Shown piece after piece: positions 34,821 through 44,676 of a stretch of 64,000 bases of DNA (the stretch's first letter is position 1; each line of letters begins with the position of its first letter). The stretch is taken from positions 1,426,001-1,490,000 of the forward strand of contig JANHCV010000006.1 of the NCBI GenBank assembly GCA_025594325.1, written 5' to 3'. Position numbers and translations under genes: made by a program. Source of the DNA: Blastocladiella emersonii ATCC 22665 (Eukaryota > Blastocladiomycota > Blastocladiomycetes > Blastocladiales > Blastocladiaceae). The notes under the pieces are model-generated. The model saw only the letters and a program-made list of their open reading frames with translations. It did not search any database and was not told the DNA's origin.

Positions 34821-36434
34821 TCAGCCGAGCCGCATCAGGATCAGCTCGCGCGTCCGCTCAAAGTTGGCCTGGACCACGTTCACGACCTCGGTGCGCGTGA
34901 GGTCAGCCGCTGCGAGCCGCACCGCGCCCATCTGGAACTTGCACGCGTCGTACACGAGCTTGTGGCACGCAACGTACTCAGGATGCTTGCTGTGCATGCC
35001 AATGCGCTCGAGCTCACGCTTGATGGCCACCTTGACCCACTACATTCGTGCGTGCGAGTGAGCAGGGTGCGCTGTTGGCAGCGGAAGTTGGGGAGCGGCG
35101 TACGTCGCGGTTGCGTCGCTCAATGTCAACTCCGCCCGAACTTGAGCCGCTGCTCGACGTGCGCGTGGGCGCTGCTGCCGATCTCGACCGCAACTTGGGC
35201 GGTGGCTCAGTCGCTGCAGGACGCGACTCGACGACAGGCGGCACGTTGAGTGCGAGACTGAGGTATCCCGTGCTCTCCTCGAGACTCGTGGACGAGAGCG
35301 GCCCTTCGCCGAGGCTCATGGGCGCGCCGGGCGTGATCGCGGATGTCGGCGACGAGAGCGAGAAGGTGGTCGAGGCCGACGACATCGACGCGGTGCGGAA
35401 CTCGGTCGCGAGCCCGAGCGGGAGCGACACAGGCCGGCGCGCAAGCGAACGCAGCTGGCTCTGCGAGAGCGGCGACCCCGCAGACGCGGTGGCGGGGGCG
35501 AGCGGTACCGGCCGTCGTGGTGAGGCCAGCGGGAGCTTGAAGGGCCCGTCGAAGCGCGGGACCTTGGTCGGGCTCGCCGTCTCCTCAGCGGGCGCAGCGA
35601 ACGCGGCGTTTTCGGGCGCGATCTTGCGCTTTCGCAAGCCTACACGAGAGGAGTGAGCCTTCGATGAGCCGAGTGTGAGGGTAAACGCGTACGCTTCGGC
35701 GTCTTGAGAAGCTGGCGAGCGAGGCCACTCAAGGGAGCTGCAGCATGCGATGATCCCAGTGCAGCGAGGTAATCGCGCGCGTTGCTCGGAGTTGGCGTGG
35801 CGGCATCGAGCGGCAGTGGGAACAACAACCAGGGCGAAGGGACCGTAAGGTCCGTGTACGACTGGAGCAGCGCGACACGGAGCTGCATTCTAGCGGGTGA
35901 ACCGCCGTGCTCATCGCACGGTGGAATCGTGCCGAAGATGAGGTAGCGCGCGGCAGGATCTACGAGGATCGAAGTCAAGCAGGAGTCGTGCGGGCAAAAG
36001 TTGGCGAAATGGTGTACCGCTCGCGGTGCGGACGACAATCGACTTGTTCGAGCAACCGTTCTGGTCCATCTATGTGCGCGTTGTCGTGGGCAGCGTCGGT
36101 CAGCGCTTGGGACGATGCTCCATCTCTCTAGCAGCCCGCCGTACTCCAGGTGCCTCAATCATGTCGCGAAGGATGGTCATGGTCGCCTCGGCCACCCTGT
36201 CGGACCGGCTGATCCTCCTGGAGCGCCGATGGCGGGTCAGTCGCCCAGGAACCGTGTCAGTTTACACGCAGCATACAAGGCAAGCCGGCTGTCCGTGGCG
36301 GAGATCAAGGCCATGGCGACGTGAGCTGTGGAGACGTGCTTGACGACGACGGGGTTCCGCGCGACGAGGCGGTCGGCGCCGCAGTCAAAGAGCGCTGCGC
36401 CGCGAAGCTCAAGCGGCGTCTGGTTCATGTTCAT
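34821..36434 (-). CDS. Sld7/MTBP-like C-terminal-domain protein (candidate replication-initiation factor)
   Basis: Six minus-strand exons (36434-36268, 36217-36145, 36069-36018, 35959-35693, 35639-35104, 35039-34821) join in a consistent frame to give about 437 residues. Introns are 50, 75, 58, 53 and 64 bp. The last exon encodes a helical domain (residues 366-437): VKVAIKRELERIGM, EYVACHKLVYDACKFQM, then VVNVVQANFERTRELI. This resembles the C-terminal domain of yeast Sld7 and animal MTBP, partners of Sld3/Treslin in loading Cdc45 at origins. The N-terminal half (LELRGAALFDCGAD, VAEATMTILRDMIE, RYLIFGTIPP) is globular and unrecognised. Residues about 185-365 are disordered and Ser/Pro-rich with basic patches (KRKIAPE). 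The start at 36434 is the first ATG in the open frame; the first two exon joins are the least certain. Confidence 0.5.
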
Positions 36435-36599
36435 GAGGTTTGCATCAAGATTTAGGTGTCGTGCACTCGCAGAAGGGACGGGAAGCAAGGGAAGGGAAGG
36501 AGCAGCCGGCGTGCATCGGTCGCGCGGTCAGTCGCGCGACGGACGCTCTGTCGCTTCAACACTGCTCCCTCGCCCCTGCAAGTATCCCAATGTGTATGA

Positions 36600-37240
36600 A
36601 CGATTAATGAACGCAAGTCGATGCAAAACTCATGAAGGGCCTCCTTCCACGCTTCGCCATGGTCGGACCGCGCAGCCGATGACATCCAGCTTGGCCTGCT
36701 CACTTTCTTCATGGGTTACGGCCGTGATATCGACGCCGGTTGTGCTCTTGAACACGAAGAAGCGCCAGTTGCGAACCCTGCTCTCGGCGACGAGCGTGCC
36801 GTGCTTCGCTGTCTCCGCGTACAGAGTGATGGAGAACGATCCAATGTTCGCCCTGACCTTCATGGCCTGTCTTTCGCACTCGGCCGACTCGTCGCTGCCG
36901 CCGCGGAACACGGCAAACTTGGCGTCGCATGTTGGCGTCCTGTTCGAAGTTGCACCCCGAGTCGCCGTGCGCGTCGACGAGGGCCGACGTGTGCGTGAAG
37001 AGAGCGAGCGAGTTGACTGAGAGCGCAAACAGCTTGGTACCGGCCTCGTTGGTGACTTTAAAGTCGTGCCCGAACGGGCTCTTGTGCTGGAGAGTGAGCT
37101 TCACCTTGTCGGGCAGGCAAAAGCGAGAGTCGATAATCCCTTCCTCCCAGAGTGATGGACGCGTGACGTGGGTCGGCAGTCGGCGTACTTGGAAATCCCG
37201 GTTCCCGTATTGCTCGCTTGCTGTTGCGAGTTTGCACGCA
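36600..37240 (-). pseudogene. Broken LURP-one-related (tubby C-terminal-like) gene
   Basis: A minus-strand reading gives RFCLPDKVKLTLQHKSPFG, then DFKVTNEAGTKLFAL and SALVDAHG, and in another frame KFAVFRGGSDES, GSFSITLYAE, GTLVAESRVRNW and AVTHEESEQAKLDVIG. This order of beta-strands is that of the LURP-one-related/DUF567 fold, a membrane- or phosphoinositide-binding tubby-like barrel found in plants and fungi. A shift is needed near 36930 and probably another near 36660 (into HGEAWKEALHEF). No GT-AG intron of usual length removes either shift, so this is called a pseudogene. A start codon could not be fixed. Confidence 0.5.
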
Positions 37241-39243
37241 AGACCGTCGTTTCCTAAAAGCGCTTGCGTTGTTCATGGCCTGGCCGCAACCGCTTAGAAA
37301 GTACACGCGCGCAAGTTTGATTCGTCGAGGCCGGCCTGCAACGAAGCTCGAGCGCATCGCGATTTCGCCGATCACGACCATGTGAACAACACGTTGTGGC
37401 GCAGCTCCTGGGTGTGTGGCGCAACGCGTCCAAGGCCCGTTCACGGACGAGCTCGCGCGTTTCCCTGTTCAATGTATTGCGACACGCATTGTTATGGCGA
37501 ATAAGCAATATGTATCATTGTGTCATAATCATCCACAACTGTTCCGGGCCAGGCACGCTCGGCCACCAAGACACAGCCGCACTCGACCCACACGAATAAG
37601 AGCGATCCACGACCTCGCGTACGCGCCCAGTTGACGCCGCATCGCCCACGTCCCCAGCTTTCTGATAGCGGCAGCAGTACCGTGAAGGCGACGCGCGCGC
37701 GCCCTTGCCAGCGACCCGCGGTGCCTATCTCTCCCGCCCGGGTTATCAGGGCGCACTTGGCGCGCAAACGGGCGGGAGAGACGAGCACGCACGGGGAACT
37801 CCGTCGAGAGCCGCTGAGAACGCGTCAAAAGCATCGGACCACGGTTGCGAGCGATCGAGAGGGCCGAGGTGCAGTGCGAGTAGGGCGTCGACGCGTGCGC
37901 GGGATCACGGACCAGATTCGGTCGTGATGGTCGAGTGCGCTCGTGAGGTCAATGGCGGAGCTTCGCTTGGTTGATATGGCGGCGGTTGAGGTTTGCGAAA
38001 GAGACTACGAGCTTGTGTGAGTGCGAAGGTTCGACGAGTCCCGGCGTTGAGCTGCTGAACTTAATCGAGTGGCAAACGGTGCCGCCAATTCGGCCAAGTT
38101 CGATGGCCGTGCTGCTTGGAGAGTACAACTTGTGCAGCAAGAGATGTGATCTAAGATACCAGTCAAAGTGCGCTCGTTGGTCGAACGGTTCGGCGAGAGC
38201 GGCGTCAGCAAGGGAGACAGAATGGTTGTCGCGATTGTCCCAGTTTGTCTGGCAATGACTGGGACGCGTTCTTTCAGATCGCCTCCTGCTTGAGCCCGCA
38301 GAAAGTCTCGCCGTACAAAGCTTGGCCGTCTAACATGTACCAGTAGCGAAAGTGGACGGCTCGAAACTGGACCGGCGACATGGCGCAAGCCGAACCACTT
38401 CCATCCGACGCGCGATGAACACGATGAAGTCGGCCTCGTAGCGGCGAGGGATATGGCGCATAAAGGTTAAGCGCCACGAGTGATTCGCCTCGGTCCTTGG
38501 CGTAGTAGTTGAGACGCCCGACGCGGAACGGGCAGCGACCCGCGGCCGTTGCAAGCTATCGCGACGATCGACTCAATTCCAGTGTTCGCGGCGAGCGCAG
38601 CTCGGTAGATTATGCTAGATAAGTCGGTTCAAGCCTAGTGCATGTGCATCCATGAGCGAGTGATGCGAATGAGGGCTGCTTTCACTTGGAGGAAGGGGAG
38701 AGAGAACGCGCGACCGCGGCGGGCGGGGGGAGGGGAAGCGCGCGCTCGCTGGAAAGTGACTCTGAGCAGCTTCGCGCGCGTCGGCCGACGCTCATCAACG
38801 CCGTCTCACGTCACATCCAGCACGTCTTCACGAGCAAGACGCACCCGAAACGCGTCGGCAACGCGCCAAGAGCAAACCGGCTGCACGGGCGACGCGGTCC
38901 GACGATGGCCATGACCATGGCCACGGCCACGCTGCTCAAGCGCTCTCACAGCCCCAAGATTCGTTGTTGGCGTACAAGGATATTCGTATATGAGCAAGGT
39001 AGCAACAGACACACGGGTACACGCGACCAGGGGGGAGCGGGATATCATAATATACAGGAGGCACAGGGCGGCGGGATCACACACACAAGGGGAGGGAGAA
39101 GGGTATCAAGCACGATGCAAGGAAGCGGGCGACGCGAGCGAGAGGAACGAGTGTACAGGGAGAAGCGAGAGGGGATCAAAACTGCAGCGGAGGAAGGACA
39201 AGTAAACGAGAAACCCGACGGGCGGGCCGGCCGGTGCGACCGG
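37241..39243. other. Gene-poor stretch and 3' flank of H15 gene 2
   Basis: No supported gene. From 37200 to 38600 the DNA is less GC-rich than the surrounding genes. Short frames such as minus 38274-38477 (HFRYWYMLDGQALYGETF) look protein-like but cannot be extended or joined. The part from about 38950 to 39243 is probably the 3' untranslated region of the H15 gene. Confidence 0.4.
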
Positions 39244-42200
39244 TCACTGCCAGTTGGTCGCGGCGGCGGCGGCGGAAGCAAACTGGGCGCGCATCCCGCC
39301 CGCGGCGGCCGCGCGCGCGGTCCCGGCGAACATGGCCTCGAACTGCGCGAACGAGTCGTCGTGCGCGGGCATGCTCATGACCGTGGGCGTCGACGTCGCG
39401 ATGTTGGTGGTGGTCGGCGCGCCGGCGGCGGTCCAGTCCATGGCGTCGCACGTCGGCCACGCCTGCTGCTGCTGCTGCTGCTGCTGCTGGCCGTGGAACC
39501 CGAACCCGGCGAGCGTGTCGGCGAGCGAGACCTCGTGCGCGTGGCCGTGGTGGCCGTGGCCGTTCCCCGCGGTCGGCGCACCGCCTATGAGCCCCGTGAG
39601 CCCAAAGTCGTGCGCCTGCGCGTCGACGCCGCTGCCGGCGCCGAGGTACACGCCCGAGTCGGGCCGGCTGACGGGCGGCATCCCCGCCATGGCGTTGTTG
39701 TTGTCGCCGCCGCCGATGGGCGCCGCCGCAGCGGCCGCGGCCATGAGCCACGCCGAGTCGCACCACGCGCCGCCGTCCTGGACCGACTGCGGGAGCGCGT
39801 ACGCCGAGGCCGGCGCCGAGTACCCACCAGCACCGCCGGCGTGCCACGCGGGCGGCGACGGCGGCGGCGGGAGCCCGAGCGCGCACGCGAGCGGGGCAGA
39901 CGCCGAGGACGATGAGGCGGCCGACGCGGACGCGGCGGCGTTGCGGAAGTACTCGGCGACGCCGGCGTCGGCGGGCTCGAGCATCGGGAGGTTGGCGAGC
40001 GCGAGCGTCGACGCGTGGAACCCGAAGTCAGCGGCCGTGGGCCCGAACGCGGGGCTCGCGTGCGACATGCCGATCGGGAGCGGGGACGCGGGCTCCGTGG
40101 CGGCGGTCACGGCGCCGGAGAAGTCGAGCGGCGTAGCCGTGACCGCGGCGGCGGCGGCGGCGGCGGCGGCAGCGGCCGCGGCGTACGCGTCAAACGGCTG
40201 CTGCTCGAACATGCCCGTAGTCGGCGTCGACGCGGCCGCGGCGCCCCAGTGCGACGAGCCCGGCATCGTGGTCATGGGCGGCGACGCGAACATGTGCATG
40301 GCGATCCCGTGGTGGTCAGGCGCCGACCGCGGCAGCTGCGGCTGCGCAGCCGCTGCAGCAAGGACGTGGTCGAACTCGATGGCGCGCGCGAGCTCGCCGC
40401 CGACCGACGCCGGGTGGTGGTGCCACAGGAGCGCGGGCGAGATGGGCGACGGGTGTACCGCCGCGTCGGCATCGCCGGCCCCGGTGCCGAACCCGCCGAA
40501 CGACAGCGGGCGGGTGGTGCTGACGTGCGGCGTCGGGAGGCCCGTGTGGATCATGGTCGTGGTGCCGGCGGGCGCCGAGTGCGGGAACAGCAGCTGGTCG
40601 ACGGCCGAGGCGGGCTCGGAAGTCGTGTGCAGGTCGAGCGGCGGCGGGCGGCGGCGCAGCTTGGCGGGCGCGACCGTCGACGACGACGGCGACGAGTCGG
40701 ACGAGCTACCAGCGGCGGCGCAGTAGTCGACGGGCGGCGACACGAGCGCGGCCGAGGCGAGCGCCGCGAGCCCCGCAGCGTCGACCTGGGTCGCGGGCTC
40801 GACGACGTCCATGCCCACCGGCTCGAGCGGCTGCGGCTCGGACAGCTTGGCGGGCGCCGAGGCGACGGGCCGCGTGGGACCACGGCGACGCGCGCGCTTG
40901 GTGGCGGCCGTCGCGGCGTCGAGGTCAGCATCGTCATCGGCCGGAGGAGCGGCAGCCGGAGCAGCCGTGGCCTTGACCGTCGAGGCGGGTGCCCGGCGAC
41001 GGCGCACGGCCGGCGTGGCGGGAGGAGCCGCCGCGGCCGCAGCGGTCCACGACGCGTCGCTGTCGGTCGACGAGAGGCTGGACGCCGAGCTATCGATACT
41101 CGCACGGCGGCTGTTGTTGTTGGGCGACGCGGGGCGCACGGCGGCAGCGTCAGCGGCGGCGGGCTCGGCGGGCGGGGCCTGCGGCGGGAGGGGCTCGAGC
41201 TGGCCGAAGATGAGCTCGGGTATCTGGGCGCTGGGGATCGGCGACTCGGCGGCGTTTCCGTCGTTCTGCGCCGCCGCGGTCGCGCCCGAGGCCGAGGCCG
41301 ACGCCGACGCCGCCGACGAGAGCTCGGCCGAGATGGTGGCGAGCGAGAAGGGCGTGCGCGGGCCGGCGGCGGCGCCCGAGGCGGAGCGCGGGGCGTTGGG
41401 CTTGGCGCGGCCGAGGGCGAGCTGGCCATCAAAGTCGGGGTTGACGCGGTACCGGCGGTCGGTGCGCAGCACGACGCCGCGGCGCAGCGCCTTCTTGAGC
41501 GCCTGCGTCGCGGACCCGCGGAAACCGGGGCCGAGCTCGTTGCCGTACTTGCTATGAACGCGGCAAACGAGGGGGTCAGTGATCGGGTCGATGGCTAGCG
41601 AGTAGCGAGAAAAGGAAACCGTACCGCTCGATGACGGCAAAGATCTCGCGCGGCTGGGCGCCGCCGACAAAGTCGCCGAGCGCGATACTCGCGACCTGGA
41701 GGTCCATGAGGGCCTCGACGATGAGCTGCTCGTAGCTGGCCTGCTTGGCGCCGGCGGCGCCACCAGAGCCCGGCTCGCCCGACTCGCCGCCACTGGCGGT
41801 CGAGTTGGCTGCTGCGGCAGCTGCGGCGGCGGCCAGGGCCATGTCGATGGCGGCCGCGGACGCCGCGGCGGAGGCGGCGCCAGCGCCGCGCGGCTTGCGC
41901 GAGCGCTTCTTGGACCGCGAGGCCGTCGTCGGCGCAGGGCGCGGGGCACTGGCGGTCGCGGCCGTGGCCGTGGCCGACTTGCGCGACCCGCTGGCGGCGG
42001 CCGAGGAGCGCGGGCGGGGCCCGGCGGCGCGGCCGGCCTCGTCGTACTCGGAGTCGCTCGAGCTCGACGACGAGGAGGAAGACGAGTCGTCGTCGTCCGA
42101 CTCGAAGCCGAGGTGGCGGGGCGAGCCCGAGGCCGACGACGACGAGAGCGAGAGGGCCGAGATGGGCGGGGCAAACGGTGGCAGGTTCACGTTGGTCGCG

Positions 42201-42727
42201 GTGGCGGTGGTGGCGGGCGGGCAGTCGACGAGCATGGCCGACCCGTCGCCGCCGCGGCGGTCGTCGTGGCCGTGGTCGTAGCGGTGGCGGAACACGTCAT
42301 CGTCTTCCTCGTCGTACTCGTCGGACGAGAAGGCCGGGCCCGAGCCGGCGGCAGCGGCGTAGACGGGTGGCGGCGAGGCCGGGGGCGGGATCGCGGCGGC
42401 GGTGGCCGAGGGCTCCTCAAACTCGCGCGACCGGACAAAGATCTGGCCGAACGGGTTGCCGGCGGGGGCCGAGGCCGACAGCGGCGAGGCGATGGTCGGC
42501 AGGGGCGGAGGTGGCGGGAGCGCCGAGGTCGAGGCCGGGCCGAGCGAGGGGGAGAAGATGAGGCCGGTCGGGACGGCGGGCGACTCGGTGTCGGAGTGGT
42601 GGTGGTGGTGCTGCTGGTAGTCGATGATGTTGGTGTTGGTGTAGTAGCGCTGGACCCACGAGCCCGAGGTAGTGGTGGTGATATCGGCCGAGTGTGGCGC
42701 AGCGAGGAGGTGGCGCAGCGGGTCCAT
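39244..42727 (-). CDS. H15 (linker-histone globular-like) domain protein, copy 2
   Basis: Two minus-strand exons (42727-41625, 41551-39244; intron 41552-41624) give 1136 residues from the ATG at 42727. The frame stays open without an ATG back to 42952, where an acceptor-like CTAG with a CTAAC branch site lies, so a further 5' exon is possible. The H15-like winged helix (about 330-410) reads SYEQLIVEALMDL, REIFAVIERKYG (across the intron), FRGSATQALKKALRRGVVL and DRRYRVNPDFDG. Before it are acidic/Ser runs and a basic KKRSRKPRG stretch; after it come long Ala/Ser/Pro-rich regions, another basic RRRAPAS stretch and a nine-glutamine run. Size and layout suggest a chromatin-linked regulator. It is the paralogue of the gene at 7348-9856. 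Confidence 0.75.
39461..39490. repeat. CTG trinucleotide run encoding polyglutamine
   Basis: A CTG repeat on the plus strand is read as nine consecutive CAG glutamine codons on the minus strand within H15 gene 2. Confidence 0.8.
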
Positions 42728-43724
42728 GGTGGTGGTATAGTCGTCCCTGTTCGACGCGGACGCGGAGGAGGAGGAGGAGGAGGAGGAGGTATGGGACGCG
42801 GACGAGGGCGAGGGTGAGGGTGATGCAGCACGCGGGCGCGGTACACGGAAGAAGAATGCGGGCGGCACGGGCGGGGTGGGCGGCGGCGGAGGCGGCGGGA
42901 AGTCGGCGGGCGATGAGTGGGCGGTGGACTCCTTGAGCGACACGGCCTGGATCTAGTTGTGCGCGAGAGCGGGGAGTGTTAGCGAGGTGTTCGAGGATGC
43001 GCGAGGTCGGAGGGACGGACAGCCGGAGCACAAGGTGATGATGGAGGGGGAGGAGGATACGCGGCCGCCGGCAGCCACGGCAGAGGCGGGCAGGCAGGCG
43101 CGGGGTGCGCGGCAGTTAAGAGAGAGAGGGAGAGCGAGGGACCGTGGGGCAGCGCAGGGAGCGAAGCCGAGGCGTGTGGGCGGCGTGCGTGGGCGCGGGC
43201 GCGGGCGGCGGCGGTGGCGCGACGCGACGCGACGCGTGCGAGGGCGATGACGACGACGCGTGGCGAGGGCCACCCCCGATTTGGGCGCGCCGCCGTCGAT
43301 CGCGGTGCCGGCAGGGCGCGTAGCGCAGCAGGGCGGTGCTCGGCGGGACGTACAGGGATGGGGGTGATAGGCAGAGTAGGTAGATGGGGGGCGAGGGGCA
43401 GCGGCGGATTCGGTGGTCGGCAGCGGGGGCAGAGGGACCGAGCGGGGCGCGGGCGGCCGCGGCCGGCATAAGAGCGCAGGGAGGAGCGCCGGCAGCAGCA
43501 CGGCGGCGCGGCGGCGCGGCGGAGCAGCACGCGGGGGTGGCGGCCGTGCGCGCGGCCGGGCGCCGCCACGGGCGACAGCAACGGCAAGTCGACGCGCGCG
43601 CGGGGCAACAACGGGGGCGAGCGCGAGCGCTGATGACGGAATGGATGCAGCGTGCGAGGGCGGGGGCGCGCGTGGGGCCGCGCCACGGGATGGCAAATGA
43701 AATGCGCGCGCAGGCCCGCGTTGC

Positions 43725-43780
43725 ACGGCACACGGCACACGGCACACGGCACACGGCACACGGCACACGGCACACGGCAC
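43725..43780. repeat. Heptanucleotide tandem repeat (ACGGCAC unit), eight copies
   Basis: A perfect 7-bp period (GG at 43727 and every seventh base to 43776) makes a minisatellite in the gene-poor region. There are no spacers, so it is not a CRISPR-like array. Confidence 0.9.
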
Positions 43781-44367
43781 GCACGCTTGCTCACACACAC
43801 GCAGCGGCGACCATCGGCACGTCGCACCGCGCGCGCGACACCGCGAACAACACCTGCGAGCCCGCGCAGCCCGCAGCCCGCAGCCCGCACCCGCTCGTGG
43901 GAAGCGGCTGGGCGCCGTGGGCCGCAAGTGGAGTCGGGCGGTCGCGGCGCGGCGGTCGCACGGTAACCGCTCACGCGGCGCGCGAAAATTCACGCGCGCG
44001 CGCGTACGCGGCCGGTGGGAGCAGGCGTGGCGAGCGCGGCGTGGCGAGTGCGTTGCATGGAGTGTGGGTGTGCGCGGGCGGGTGTAGGCGTGGGGAAATG
44101 AGGTGCGGTGGGAGGAGGAGAGAGAGAAAGGGTGGGAGCGAGCGGGCGCGTGGACCCAGCCCGGCTGCGTGAGATGGCGGCGAGACCAGCCCACCGGCAG
44201 ACCGGCGGATCTGGCGACGCGTTGCGCCACACACGCTCGCGCTCCGCCTTCCGCGCGTGCCGGATCCGCGGTCGGCGGGCTCCCGGAGGGCCACACTGCC
44301 GCCGTCGCGGGCGAGAGAGCGAGCGAGAGAGACGACAAGGAGGAAGAAGAAAAAAAAGGCGTCGTGT

Positions 44368-44676
44368 TCAAGCATTGAGATCACGTACAAGTTCGAGGAG
44401 CATGCGGTGGCGCTCGGCCGCGAGCTGCTCGGCCATGGCGCGGCGCCGCTCGCGCTCGGCCGCGTCGACGTTGCTGTCGTCGTCCACGTCCATGGCCGTG
44501 GGCGCGTTGCCGTCGCCCGCGTCGGACAGGGGCGGCGAGGGGGCGCGGGAACCCGCCTGCGGACGCGCGGCAGCGGCGGCGGCGGCGAAGGTGTTGGTTC
44601 CCGATGAGGAGGCCGGGGTTGGGGCCGGGGCCGGGGCCGCGGGAGGAAGGTGGTGCGGGTGGGGTGAGTTGGTCAT
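44368..44676 (-). CDS. Small Ala/Pro-rich protein with charged C-terminal helix, or first exon
   Basis: An ATG at 44676 opens 102 codons. The N-terminus is Pro/Ala-rich, the middle acidic (AMDVDDDS) and the end a strongly charged helix (AERERRRAMAEQLAAERH). It stands out from the surrounding spacer by composition. The last codons overlap a strong donor: GTACGTGA at 44388, followed by a long pyrimidine tract. If spliced there the exon ends in phase 0 after MLLEL. The phase-0 acceptor at 42953 before H15 gene 2 could then receive it, but the intron would be about 1.4 kb, much longer than any other here. Unspliced, the protein ends LVRDLNA. Function unknown. Confidence 0.4.
   Translation of the reverse strand: MTNSPHPHHLPPAAPAPAPTPASSSGTNTFAAAAAAARPQAGSRAPSPPLSDAGDGNAPTAMDVDDDSNVDAAERERRRAMAEQLAAERHRMLLELVRDLNA

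Noticed and set aside
36237-36488. Ankyrin-repeat protein fragment
   Set aside because: QTPLEL and similar words briefly suggested ankyrin, but the frame splices cleanly into the Sld7-like gene as its first exon and has no repeat periodicity.
39254-40726. Long plus-strand open frame antisense to H15 gene 2
   Set aside because: It is the mirror of a GC-rich coding exon. Its product is Ala/Ser/Gly-rich without motifs, while the minus strand carries the H15 domain and the intron.
43725-43780. CRISPR-like array
   Set aside because: It is a continuous 7-bp tandem repeat with no spacers, in a eukaryotic genome.
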